Shown one piece after another: positions 21,613 to 32,845 of a stretch of DNA of 64,000 nucleotides. The notes below the pieces were generated by a model that was not told the DNA's origin, searched no databases, and was given only the letters and a program-made list of their open reading frames with translations. A program made the position numbers and the translations under genes. This DNA comes from Chondrus crispus (lineage: Eukaryota; Rhodophyta; Florideophyceae; Gigartinales; Gigartinaceae): the NCBI RefSeq assembly GCF_000350225.1, contig NW_005179047.1, forward strand, positions 94,115-158,114, given 5' to 3'. How positions within the stretch are numbered: position 1 is the first letter of the stretch; every line of letters begins with the position of its first letter.

Positions 21613-22317
21613 TCACGTACCGGTACAGCCGAGGTGCGCTGACCCGCACGAGTCGCCCCTCGCGGCTTTCCCCTCTGCTCTGCGCTCCCGAAAGAAGTGT
21701 CTCATGCGCTCTGTGGCCTCGTCCTCCAACACGCCGCCGCGTACGTCTCGACACGTGTGAAACGGATGTTTCTTCTCATGCAAGGGTAGCCGCGTGCCGC
21801 ACGCTCCAAGCCTCAAGTCTTTGGCGACGTTAACGACGGCGTCGACTTTGGCGAGAGCGAGTGCGCTGAGACACATAGGACACGGCTCCAGAGCCGAGTA
21901 CAGAGTAGTGTCGTGCAGCCGCCAGTTGCTAGCGGCGGCGGCAGCGCGGCGCACGCAGAGGATCTCGGCATGCACAGTGGGTTCGTGCAGCGACTCGATG
22001 AGGTTGTGTGCCGCGGAAAGGACGGCCCCCGAACTGCACACCAGGACGGCGCCGACCGGGACTTCGCCCGGACTATAAGCGCGGCACGCTTCCGCGAGCG
22101 CGTCGCTCATGGGCTCAAGATGCGCCACTCTCGTGAAGCGAGTGCGTGGGGACGGGCGCAGGCGATGCAGGGGGGACGACGTCAGGAAGGAGAGCATAAC
22201 GACGGTTCGGGGGGATGAAGGGGTGCGAGTGAAGGTAGGGAGAAATGCAAATGTGGAGGGCCGGTGGGCTGGATTAGGGTTTTGTAAGGGCAGGATGGAT
22301 GAATCAGATCTGTACAA
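21613..22317 (-). CDS. tRNA adenosine(34) deaminase, probably organellar
   Basis: The 234-residue frame is a CDA-fold deaminase. PVGAVLVCSSGAVLSAAHN is followed by the zinc/catalytic motif HAE (TVHAEILCVRRAA) and PCPMC (ALEPCPMCLSALALAKVD), the TadA arrangement that deaminates A34 to inosine in tRNA anticodons. The first 60-70 residues are Ser/Thr/Pro/Arg-rich with few acids, as in an organelle transit peptide; MSDALAEACRAY may be the start of the mature part. The C-terminus (EDEATERMRHFFRERRAEG) matches the usual TadA end. The gene appears intact, unlike its two neighbours. Confidence 0.8.
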   Translation of the reverse strand: MYRSDSSILPLQNPNPAHRPSTFAFLPTFTRTPSSPRTVVMLSFLTSSPLHRLRPSPRTRFTRVAHLEPMSDALAEACRAYSPGEVPVGAVLVCSSGAVLSAAHNLIESLHEPTVHAEILCVRRAAAAASNWRLHDTTLYSALEPCPMCLSALALAKVDAVVNVAKDLRLGACGTRLPLHEKKHPFHTCRDVRGGVLEDEATERMRHFFRERRAEGKAARGDSCGSAHLGCTGT

Positions 22318-22429
22318 TTTTGTGCAGTAGTGGTACAGAAAATGACGGGATATGGTGGGAAGGTAGGGGATGATGTTTTGCGGTTCTTTTTGCTCAGTTT
22401 CTGAATAGATGGAACGAGGTTGTCCGGTT

Positions 22430-23338
22430 TCTAGATAGACGGAATGGCGTGCGTGAGCACGAGAGCGGAGTGCGTGGAGCGGACGCCCAAGCCGCCTCCT
22501 CGCCTCAAACGTGATCGGGTGTGCGACCGCAACGTGTGCTGAAGAGCATGCCGTCTCTGGGCAGCTGACAGCGCGCAGAGCCTGTCCGCTCCGTACCGCG
22601 CGGCAGTTTCGCCGGACAAAGGAGCCCCCACGCGCCTCGTCACGGGTGTGTTACCAACAAGCGCCGGATCTCACGCACCTGTTGGCCGCCGCACCGTGCA
22701 ACACCGCCCCTCCGCTGCGTCTGTGCCACAGGAAAGAAGTGCACATCAGGATTGCCGTCCCCGACCGTGCCCAATTGCCACGCACGCGCCCCATTTTGTA
22801 ACAGACAATCCCGCCTCTCGCGCACACCATGTCCGACACTCCGCCACCATGATGCTGCGCTGCAGCCCTGGACACGCTCAGCCGCCGCACTGGAGGACGC
22901 CCCACTGGAAGGCGCTGAAGCTGCATTAGCCAAGGCGCCGGCCTGTGTACACCCCGTGCACGTCTTCCCACCGCCGTAATGGCAACCTGAAGGTCTTGAC
23001 GCAATAACAGTGAGCCGTCGAGCGTCGTCCCCACGCCCGGCTGTGAGGTTGCCATTGAATCTCGTGCCCCGGCTTACCCGCTTCTAGATGCAGCACGCAC
23101 CGAGGTGCAGCTCTTTTGCGACATCGCGTTGCCAAGCTGCACGCCTTCTTAGCGGCGGTCGCGACCATTTTGATGCACTTCGTTTTCGCACTCGCCACTG
23201 CGCAGAGTACCGTTGAATAGTAAGCTCACTATCAAGAAACCAGAAGCCAATTCATTTATCTAACCACAAGAATCATGTGCGCATCAATTTATTCGACATG
23301 CGTGAAAGCGTCTCACACATGTTCTCACTGTACGTGTA
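22430..23338. other. GC-rich stretch, no gene recognised
   Basis: Overlapping GC-rich ORFs occur on both strands (for example 22651-23055 and 22640-22933, minus) but none gave a recognisable domain or a consistent frame. It could be another degraded gene fragment. From 23200 to 23338 the sequence becomes A/T-rich, towards the end of the next minus-strand ORF. Confidence 0.4.
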
Positions 23339-24451
23339 CTAAATATCCTCACTCCCTTCTGCGACCTCGGAGAGGGTTGTTCTACGACGCTTGGTTCTTA
23401 ACCTGTCATCGGAGTTCAAACGTCTCTTCAGTTTCTTGACATGCCTCTTTTTGGCAGCACGCCGTTCTTGTTCCACCTTTCTGAGCTCCTCAATTTGTTT
23501 ATCAATCTCATCTGAGCTGGAAATAATTTCCTCTTCTTTTCCCTCTTCCCCGGAGTAATCCGAAGATTCACTGACTGCAGGATTCGTCTTCTTGTCCTTG
23601 GCAATCACAGGTTGTGTTGACGAGGGTTTGGATTTCGACATTATCTGCTTTTTGGCGCAGTCCCCAGTCCTACGTCGTACGCCATCTCGCTCTTGGCGGA
23701 CACCTGCCATTGACGTTTTGCCTCTGTATGTATGGGCCCGTTGCAAACGACTCAGGTTGGACTTATGAGAACTATCTTTTTGAGCTCCCAAAATGTTCGG
23801 GTGACATAGTGGATTTCCTCTAACCTTCGCAGCCGCACGGATTGTTCCTCGAGTTCCTTTGCGTACGTGTGTCGAACGAATTTGACTGGATTCGTGGTTA
23901 TTTGCGTCCATCCTTTCGGATACAGTCGGAGATGCCGGAGCGATCTTTGCGGACGTCTCTCGTACTGTGTATGCACTGAAACCGGTAGCAGCGTGGCTTG
24001 GTAACTGCGGTTGTTTCTTTCTCGTACGCAAATCATTTGCGAGAGAGTTTTCATCCTGATCCGCGACAAAATGCTCCGGTGAGTCTAATATATCTCGTGC
24101 TACTGAAATAGCTCCCTCTTTGTCAAAAGATTGTTCGTTCCGTTGGGGTTTCTGGTGTTGGGATGCCATTCCGCTATTATTATCAAATACTGTACGCCTA
24201 CCATTTAGACTTTCCTTCTTCTCCTGCTTCGGTATAGATCTGCGTCTCGATCGCATTTTTGTGATCACGATCTTACGAATGGCAAACAAGCGCTGAGTCT
24301 GGGTCAGAGGATCGAACATGTGATCGACGGCTAGCTCGTGCACCAGAAGTTCGATGCGCTTCCCGTGCGCCAGGTGAGCTTCATTGTAAGTCATCTTCCC
24401 ATACAAGTCACCGATACTTGAAACAGCTTTGTCATGGACGACTCGCATCAA
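23339..24451 (-). CDS. Basic, nuclear-type hypothetical protein, possible CACTA accessory protein
   Basis: This 370-residue frame has no recognised domain. The N-terminal 65 residues look folded (YNEAHLAHGKRIELLVHELA, DPLTQTQRLFAIRKIVITK). The rest is low complexity and basic, then acidic (SSDYSGEEGKEEEIISS), and ends with a probable coiled coil and nuclear localisation clusters (KVEQERRAAKKRHVKKLKRR, RTKRRR). It is head-to-head with the tnp2 transposase. In plant CACTA elements a DNA-binding TnpA-type protein accompanies the transposase; this ORF is a candidate for that role by position only. Confidence 0.45.
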   Translation of the reverse strand: MMRVVHDKAVSSIGDLYGKMTYNEAHLAHGKRIELLVHELAVDHMFDPLTQTQRLFAIRKIVITKMRSRRRSIPKQEKKESLNGRRTVFDNNSGMASQHQKPQRNEQSFDKEGAISVARDILDSPEHFVADQDENSLANDLRTRKKQPQLPSHAATGFSAYTVRETSAKIAPASPTVSERMDANNHESSQIRSTHVRKGTRGTIRAAAKVRGNPLCHPNILGAQKDSSHKSNLSRLQRAHTYRGKTSMAGVRQERDGVRRRTGDCAKKQIMSKSKPSSTQPVIAKDKKTNPAVSESSDYSGEEGKEEEIISSSDEIDKQIEELRKVEQERRAAKKRHVKKLKRRLNSDDRLRTKRRRTTLSEVAEGSEDI

Positions 24452-24690
24452 TGTTTCCGAAATCTCGTGTTCGACGAGATTCGAATCATACCACCGATAT
24501 TGATTACTCGGATTCGTGGCGTTTGCCTCGTTGTGACTCTTGACGTATCTTCCAACCTCCTTGATCGTGTTCTAGTAATTACGAGTGTCTTTTCCTTTTC
24601 TTTCTGACTGACTGCGGCTGTCACTTTTTGTGTACGACCGTTTCGCGATGGATTATGGGATGAGGGGAGGACGAACAGCATTAGGGTCAT
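24448..24690 (-). CDS. Short basic ORF upstream of the accessory protein
   Basis: The 80-residue frame (SRNGRTQKVTAAVSQKEKEK ... TRQTPRIRVINIGGMIRISS) overlaps the start of the 370-residue ORF by four bases in another frame. It could be a first exon or the frame-shifted N-terminus of that protein. No domain was recognised. The 400 bp between it and the transposase start at 25099 would hold a divergent promoter. Confidence 0.25.
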   Translation of the reverse strand: MTLMLFVLPSSHNPSRNGRTQKVTAAVSQKEKEKTLVITRTRSRRLEDTSRVTTRQTPRIRVINIGGMIRISSNTRFRKH

Positions 24691-25098
24691 TCGGAAAAAG
24701 CCCTGCCGGTTTGAGAAGCTGGCGAACCGTTTGGACGGAATGGTTCATTGCGCTACGTGAAGCTGGAAGAACGCTAATGGAATACAAGTGAGTGTGGTAC
24801 TAGCTAAAACTCTCCAAACAGGAGGACCTATTTCGCTCGTCGTATACACTGACTACCTCCACCACAATTTCGAAGAGAAAGTGGCTTCTTCTTCGTTTCG
24901 GCTCCTTTTCCCGCGCAGCCACAGGCAGATACACTCACTAAGACTCACCAGGTATGGTATGTACAATCTAACTCGCATTTCATTGAGATAGATGTTCTGC
25001 AAGCGTTTCAGATCTCTACATTGATCCTCAAAATCAGTCTGACTCGAATCGCCTCTACAAATCTAGATTGACATGACTTCTCGGCCGAAGAGATTCAT

Positions 25099-28000
25099 AT
25101 GCCTAGCCCACTACAGATGTGCGTGCACTCTACCCGGAAAGCCTGTTTCAGAATCTACCATGAAGGCACACCGGAACCGCGCAAATCATTATTAAATCTC
25201 GCTAATCTCCCGAGAGGGCCTCGCTACTCTGAACGAGATGCAGCCGGGCAGTTCAGAGATTTCATGAATCTTTCCAGCACAGAACGATTGGTTGGGTCCT
25301 CATCTTACCGGCTTCCGTGGCTTGATCCAAATTTTACCAACCCTACTATTGCCCCCCACACAGAAAACGAGGAGCTTGATAGATCGCATGTTTCTCGAGG
25401 CCACCAACGGGCCGTTTCACAGTCATTGTCGAGGTTCGAGGAAGATGGGGAGGGTATTGACAGCGACTTGCAACCTCCAGATTTCGACAACACCCCCTCA
25501 GAAAGCGACGAATTTCAATCTGTCAGTGAATACGACTGCCACGGAGAAGAAGATTCAGACGAATTTTGTGTGTCTGAAGAAGAGGTCGAGGAAGGGCATT
25601 TTGGAAATGTTAATGTTGGTATTCATGCCGATGCTGAAGTAAGATTTCGAGAATGGATCGGGCTCGAGCGTAAGTGGATTGAACTATTTATGCGATTCGG
25701 TGTCAAGTTGACCGTCATGGAGGCAATATTGCGGCTCCTCAGAGCACCCTTTAAGGCAACGCAAATACGACGTAACCTCGAAAAGTACACGCAGTTCTAC
25801 CCCATTCGGTACATTTCATGCCGAGGTCACAGACTGCTAGAGAAAGAATCAAATATCCTACAGTGCGAGAGCATGGTGGCCAGCGGGTTGCGTTGTGAGA
25901 TATGCGTGTCATCCAGAGAACCGGATTTAATTACTTTCCAATATCTTCCTCTAGAGCCGAGACTGCGTGCCTGGGTTGCTGAAGAAAAGAGCTGCAGAAC
26001 ATTGTTTGAATATTATCAAACTCAGTCAAGTGAATCTGTTGTTCGTAGGGAAACTGGAAAAATGGTCTATACTGCGAAGATATTTTTGACGTGTCTCTTT
26101 TTACGAGAATTCTTCAGAAGAACGGGGGAATCGAGGCTTCGAAATACGATGTCTTCATTGCTCCGAGTTGTGACGGTTTTGCGCCTTATCAAAAGGACAG
26201 TACAGCTGTTGGCCGATTGTAGCACTGAATCATAATCTACCTCCCAGTAAGCGATTCATCATGAAGAACACAATACCGCTGGGTTTTGTTCAAGGTCCGT
26301 CAGAACCAAAGCCGATACATACTTGGTTCACACCTCTCAAAGAGGAAGTCGATCGCATAAACGATAGCGATGGTTCAATGATGCGATTCTTCGACGGCAT
26401 AGAGAGACGAGTTCGAGTGCACGTCATTTTCTGCACTGGAGACGAGCCTGCTGTAACTAAAATGGCAGGTCTGAGAGGCCAGAACAGCAAGGTGCCCTGC
26501 CGGTACTGTGAAATCCGGGGTGTTTGGTCTCCGTTCCACTCACATGTCTACTTTCCAACTCGCTGCGAGGTGATTGCAAGCTCTGCAAACGCTCAGAAAG
26601 GTCTTCAAATCTCTTCATGCGATGAACCCACCAAGTTGAGGGATATTTACGATCCCAGTGATCCCCCTATGCGAACCGAAGACGAGATTGAGATTGTTCT
26701 GCTTGATCTTGACGATGATTCTCCGTTGTCAACGAACGAAAAGGAGAGACTATCTTGTGATTCTGGGCTCAAAAAAAGGACTGTACCGCTCGCAATTCGT
26801 TCAATTGTACCGTACATATCGTTCCCACCTGATATCATGCACAAATTCATGAACATCTGCCATGATCTTATTTCAATTTTCAAAGGAAATTGTATCCATC
26901 TTGCATCCGACATTCTTGACGGCAAAGACAAATTTGTTTTGTCATCAACTCAATGGAGGATGATCGATAAAGAAATGGACTCCATAAAGAACGGAACATC
27001 AGCTTCCGTATTTCCAGATGTTCCGAGGAACTGTAAGTACGGGGCGCATTGGAAAGCTGCTGAGTGCTTGGAATTCATCACCAATTACGCCTTGATCGTC
27101 TTTGAAGGGCGTCTGCCGAAGAAATACATGAAGAACATTCATTCGTTAAGCGTCATCGTTGAGCTTTGTCGACGACTAGCGCTATCCGAAATTGATGTAG
27201 AACGCCTGAAGGAGCTCGGCGTCGAGTTTGTGCGTGGTTATGAGGATATATACTATCGGAAAAATCCGAGACGAGTAGGGGTCTGCAAGTCTACAATTCA
27301 CAGTATGGTTCACCTCGGATGGGCTGTAGAGCAGTGTGGACCGCCAATATATTACAGTCAGTTCTGGGTAGAACGATATATTGGTGATATCAAAAGCCGT
27401 CTTCACGCCAGCAATCTCGCTGCAGAATCTTTGAATGAAAACGCGAAATCTGCAATACGGGTAAATCTGTTCTACGGGAACCATTTTGCGTCTAAGAAAG
27501 ATGACCTGTTTGATATGGAAATGGAAATCAGTCAAAGCGCCAATCAAGAAGTTGTCCTGTTGGCTCCATGGGACAAAGAATCATTGGAGGATGGGTACCA
27601 CATTCGAAAAAAACACTCGTGATCTTCTCATCAAGCTCGTTCAGAAATCTGAGGAGGTGGATGCTGAGGAGGCTGGAAGGGCCATCGAAGAGGACGAGAT
27701 ATGGTCTGTCGGAAGAATGAAAATATCGTGTGGGGATGGAATCCAGGTCATTGGAGCTCGTGACGCCAGAAGGCATCGTAAGAAAATGGTGAGATCAGAT
27801 TTCTACGTCGCCGCTGAGTTTCAAAATTCCGTTCACACTGATGGTCGTGACGTTTTTTATTATGGTCGCATCCTCAAGATTTTGCGATACAATTTCAGGT
27901 GTCTTTCTGAAGAAAAGACTAAAGAACTGGTACTTGTGGAGTGGTCACGCAAACTTCGGGCCGATTCCTTTGGCCAGGTATATTGTGGAAGAGAACTCAA

Positions 28001-28193
28001 CCAAAGTTTCACAAACGCGACAATAGAGGATGCTTCGATTATTCTGAATGGGATCGGAATTGGTGAGCATTGCAGTCCTTCATTCCGTGGGACGAGGACA
28101 TATTTTGTCGATCCTTCGCGCAGTAGCCGACAGCTTCTATCACCTGAAAGGGTTGGGGTGGATGGTGTGAACAGAAACTTGGAATCTCGGTGA
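25099..28193 (+). pseudogene. CACTA/EnSpm (tnp2-type) transposase, frameshifted
   Basis: Three successive plus-strand frames (25099-26235, 26261-27622, 27486-28193) make one tnp2-like transposase. The first has an acidic N-terminus, then FYPIRYISCRGH, LRCEICVSSREP and TFQYLPLEPRLRAW, typical of the tnp2 zinc/DDE region. A third frame between about 26075 and 26205 encodes EDIFDVSLFTRILQ ... CDGFAPYQKDS. The second main frame has NTIPLGFVQGPSEPKP, VIFCTGDEPAVTKMAGLRGQ, VPCRYCEIRGVW and SFPPDIMHKFMNI, the core of the family. The last encodes the C-terminal domain (RDVFYYGRILKILRYNF, KELVLVEWS). Shifts near 26075, 26205 and 27590 mean no single protein can be made unless some are assembly errors. 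Confidence 0.85.
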
Positions 28194-29465
28194 GATAGGA
28201 AAAGGGACGCCGTTCGAGGTTAGCCCTTCGCTGAGAGGTTCCCCATGTTGAGATTTATTCGGAACGTGGAAGCACATCGCGTCTTGAGAACACAATGTTG
28301 CAATCACGCGACAGCCTCTACAGCATTTTGAGGAGAGACCCTTTTTGCATAAACGTGCACAGCGCGATGGTAATCCAAATTGAGAATGAGCTGGTTGATC
28401 AGGCCGATGGAGATGTAAGGCGGCTTCATATGAGAGAAAGGAGAAGGGGACGTCGCAAAAACGATTGTCTCTAAGACTACGATCTAAGAAAAGTCGGGGG
28501 ATGGAAGACATGGAAACAGGGAGGGGAATATTGTTTTCAAAAACCTACGAATGTACTCATTCCGTGCCCCCGGCGTTGCATGTCACGCTAACTGAAATCG
28601 TCAAGGCGGCATTGTTGTGATTGGCCTTCAAGTTTTGCAACGCAGGGGAAAAGTCGGAAAACAACGAGATGGTGACGGATCCAAAAAGCGAATGGGCAGA
28701 CATCGCTGGTCAACAACGGGAAGAGAGTCTCGGAAGAGAGGAGCGCTGCAACAAAGAAGCATAATGTTCACAGCGGAGCGGGAGCAAACGATCGTTTGCT
28801 CTTGTCGACAAGGGGGTAGGGAGGGGGAGTTTGGAGCACCCTGCAATTGCAATGGCTTCCCCCCCAAACTGCATCATAACCTACCTTGCTGTCGCCCCAG
28901 ACTTATGTACGACGAAGGTCACTCCAGGCGAAAGACATGCTGGGGGCCGAGTTGACAGCGTCTTCACGCGAGGGAATCGACAACTTTGAGGGCGCGACTA
29001 TCTCTCTCCAGTCGCCCCGTGACGGCGGCCTCCCCTGTTGCAGCAGCAGCAGCGGCGGTGAGGGCGAAGGCAGGCGCAAAGCTGCGCGAGCGCGTGGACT
29101 CAGGTTCGTCGCTGGACGCGGCCGTGCAGTTCCTGGGGCTGAAAAAGGGCAGCACGGTCTCGTGCTGGTCGCAGCCCGTCGAACTACGCGCCGGGTGCTG
29201 GCGGGACGCCGAGCAACAACGGGGTCTGGAACGGGAGCACGACGGACCACAAGGCGAGCAAGCTATCTGAGCTATGAACGGGCGCATGGGAGAGAGTTCG
29301 GGCGGCGGGGATTCATTACATCAATGCTGTAAGGAAGTGATCTGGACGTTATGATATGAAGATGGAATAAAGAAAACCCCTGATCCGAAGCGATGTATAT
29401 GAGCAGTTCTATGCTTGTTATAGAACTAATTTTGTGCATTGATCCTTCTATTTACGCCCAGAAAT
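28194..29465. other. 3' flank of transposase with a GC-rich insert
   Basis: No gene was recognised. The stretch 28980-29290 is clearly richer in GC than its surroundings and encodes a plus-strand frame (VRAKAGAKLRERVDSGSSLD, AVQFLGLKKGSTVSCW) that looks protein-like but was not identified. It may be a captured gene fragment. The remainder is ordinary noncoding sequence. Confidence 0.4.
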
Positions 29466-29690
29466 GCGGTCAATTCGGAGTGCTCACGGAGTACCTGTGA
29501 TGCATTCGGAGTGTACCTGGACGTTATTTGGAGTGTCTCTGTGGCCCACCTGTCGGTATAAATTAACAAATGTACCTGAAAGTGAATAACTCCGTCTGTG
29601 CTCCGGAAGACCTCCGAAGCGCGTCCGGATGTCACATGTCGAACGCACTCCGGTGGCGCTCCGGTAGGTTTACTAGGGAGTATGGGAGTA
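29466..29690. repeat. Second cluster of CGGAG/CTCCG motifs, possible CACTA subterminal repeats
   Basis: About eight motif copies occur in 225 bp: ATTCGGAGTGCTC, CACGGAGTACCTG, ATTCGGAGTGTACC, TTTGGAGTGTCTC on one strand, and CTCCG repeats (29590-29665) on the other. The same core occurs at 18540-18765. If these are the two ends of one element, it is about 11 kb and contains the transposase, the accessory ORF and the host-like genes between 19 and 22 kb. Confidence 0.45.
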
Positions 29691-29699
29691 GTCGGTGCC

Positions 29700-32065
29700 A
29701 TTCCCTTAGTTCTGCGATGTTCAATGTTAGTTGTTATGCATCGCCCATGTTAGCGATCATGCGGAAAGGCGCCTCTCACTATGTCATTCTCCATGTCGTT
29801 CCACGACTCCCCTCTTCGCCTGATGCAGTATTTTTCACGTAACTTCTCTCGGCTCTATGTTACCCTCTCTTTGCTTGTGTCTCGAGATGTGTCTTGCGTG
29901 GATGCTTAGTAGGGCACAGGAGCGATCGGACTTTCTGGATTCTTCCATGGTCCTCCTCTTGTCCCTAGAAAGGACGGCGCCTGTCTTCACCAGTCTGAAT
30001 GTCCCTGCATGGTGCCTCAGTCGACCAGGGGTCTATCACAGCCTCGACCACCGGCGGTGTACGTCGTTATGGCGCGCGTGGAGCTTCCCCTGCAGGGTCC
30101 CTCTAAGGCTGCTCTGCAGCTTCTTGTTTCTCCTCAACGCGGGGTTCTTCCTTAAAATAAACTTCCTTTCAATGCTCCTAATCCGGTGTGTCTGCGTGAC
30201 TTGTCTTCCCAAAAAAAATGACAACAGCACAAAGAAAACCAGGTGACATTAGAAAAGCAGAGGAGTAGGAGGGACGGAAAAGTATATAGGTAGCAAGTTG
30301 TTCAAAAAAATAAAAAAAAGGAAAAGGTAAGGAGGGGGGATGCGTGATGACGTTGTCTGGACAGGGGGGTGGCAGTAAAATGGGTACGGCTTCATGCCGT
30401 TGGCTGTTCGATCCTCTAGGGAGTTGGCTTGTGTAGAAAACAAATCGAATATTCCGTAAGGAAAGCCCAAACCCCGGGGGGCATTCCACAACGTGGTCAC
30501 CGCGGCCCCTGAATTCCCTCCGTCGCGTACGAAAAACATGACCCTTCTCCTCCTTGCCGTAGGCATGTTTGCTCCGCGCCTTCAGATAATCCTCGATCGT
30601 AGACATGAACTATAGTTCAACTATATAAGTTCAATCTTTGTCAGGATGTGGCACAAAGCTGTAACTCCTTTTGTTCCAGGTTAAACTGTCCGTTTTCCCG
30701 CACTCTCTCGTGGTTGTTGTCTTGTCCAATACATTTCAATGTCCGGAATGGGAAGGCGGTTTCATGACAGACCTCTGTTGTGAGCGTTCTGCCCTTGCGG
30801 CTCTCTCGATCGGTAAAAACCAAGAAGCCTTCGGCTCTAGCATCATCGTGCTGACAGATTCCGGTCTAGGCTATAACTCCGATCCGTGCTTCGTCCTTTG
30901 TCGGTCAGAATCGTCTCCGACTACTCGACCGGCACTGTCTTTGAGGCAGGCATACGAAATCTCGCAAGTTGACGTCCTTGTACAGCTTAGAAAAAGACCG
31001 CTCTCCTTTTCGGCTGGAAGACACAGCGTAATAAATTAATTACGATCGGCGGTTCGCCGGTCTCCCTCGATCGTGGACGCTCACTGAAGGGTCGTTGACC
31101 GGTGTGCGTCGCAACGCTCGTTCATCGTGGTCCGCGATGCGGGATCTCGCTTTCTACGTCTTGTCAACAAAAAGGAGCAAGAACACAAAGAAAAACGAAA
31201 CAAAACAGTACAAAAACAAAAACGAGGGACGGGGGTTATTGTGGCCAATGGGTTAGTAAGTCCCTCGGGACGAAAGAATTGATGCGAGCGACTGTGTCGG
31301 TCGCCGCCTGCCATGTTCAAGCAATAACTCTCCCTCATCCAGGGTGTCGACAGTAAGGTAGGTTGCAGCACCACACGGGTGAGTAGCATGGTCGTGCCAT
31401 TGGCAAGTGATTTCACATGCGATTGCTTGCGACTTTGTCGGTGGACGGCTTTGAGTATTGGTGCCGTCGACTGTGGGGATTGCCAACGACTTTGCGTACG
31501 CGAAACGAGTACGGGGTTAATTGTAGCTGCGTCCTCGTGATGGTGGTCCCTATGGACGGATGTTCTTGCTCGTCGAGGGTGGAAAACGTGTGTCAGTAGT
31601 GAGTGTGTCGATCGGTCGTCATGCGAGGTGGGGTGTCACTCGATCGCGGGACGACTTAGAATATTTATGCCGTCGGTTTTGGCAAGCGACAACAACTTTG
31701 CGTGCGGACTGCAGTTGCAGCAGTATTTTCCTGCTTCTCGATTATAATTTCGCAGCATGGCTGGAATCGATTTCTCACTTGTGTCGCCTGTTCAGCAGTT
31801 TGTTGTCGACACGCCTAATTTTTTTTGATTACGTCATACTCCACGAGAACGGAACGCCCGTTCGAAACGTCATTTCTCGTGCGTACCGTGATGAGGCGTG
31901 TATGTTTTCCGAGAGACTCAATGCCTCATCCAGGGATACAGTTTCGCTTCTCTGCCTTGCTCTCCTTTCCTTCATACTCCTTATTTGCGAACCTCGTAGA
32001 TGCGTTCCTTCCTCGAAGTTCTGACCTCTCTGTTGTCTCTAACCTACTAATTCTATTTCCGATGG
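29700..32065. other. Internal 3' region of right-hand E, no gene recognised
   Basis: Downstream (minus sense) of the E chromodomain the sequence carries only short ORFs on both strands. T- and A-rich runs lie at 30180-30330 and 31160-31230; the latter, on minus, resembles the T/G-rich stretch at 2725-2790 that follows pol in the left copy. No protein-like frame was found. Confidence 0.5.
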
Positions 32066-32803
32066 CTATCCCGGTTGTGCGTGCGACGCTTGCGCGGGTA
32101 AGAGTAGCCTTTTCCTTCGGAAATATGTGACTACCGCGCTGCGGGGGATTTGCTCAATAAGTTTCCACGTTGCGTCCTCGATGGTATACCCATACCACCT
32201 CACTTTGAGAATTAATTTCCCCTCGTCGTAGCCGTGGTCCACGATCTTGTCGATCACATACTCCTGACTCTCGGCTTCTTCTTCCTGCGTGTCCAACTGT
32301 CCTTCCCCCTTCCGAAGAGCCAGCGACTCATCCTCATCCTGCTCTTCCGAACCTTCTATCTCTTGTAGATCGGGCGAGATGTGCGCAGCTTCCTGATTTA
32401 CCAACGGTCCGTCATCCGTCTTATTCTTCGCTTGCGTGGCGGGTTCTTTTCGTTCCCCTTCTCGATTGAGGAACTGTAGCGCTTGCCGTAGCCCGATTAT
32501 CGGCGTGTAGTCCATGGGAATAGGGGCTAATTCGACTCTATCTCGCGACACGCGCTCCTCTTGGTCGCCGATGGCAATGACGACCGTATTCTCAGTTGAC
32601 TCCTTCACTTGATATGGACCCGTAGCCACTTGTGCCAACTTATGTTTCGGCTCGGTGGCCGTGCCTTGCTCTTTCCGAAGGAATACGTATGATCCTGAAG
32701 GGATGTCATACCTCGGTTTGCCGAGCCGTGCGTCAAAGTTTCGCTTGTAGGGCGCTTGTTCTTTTCGCAAGCTCTTATCAGCGCCTTTCATCAGGCTTTC
32801 CAA
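32066..32803 (-). pseudogene. pol: E integrase C-terminal domain and chromodomain (right copy)
   Basis: This 245-residue frame follows a TGA at about 32846 that replaces Gly of the left copy. It holds the SH3-like integrase tail (LGKPRYDIPSGSYVFLRKEQ, LAQVATGPYQVK), an acidic linker, and an intact chromodomain (YVIDKIVDHGYDEGKLILKV, RWYGYTIEDATW, then PRSAVVTYF). In contrast to the near-identity upstream, this part differs strongly from the left copy; the change occurs at about 32798. Confidence 0.88.
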
Positions 32804-32845
32804 CCACGACTGCCATTTCAGGTAGTACGCTCGATTCGAGCTAAA

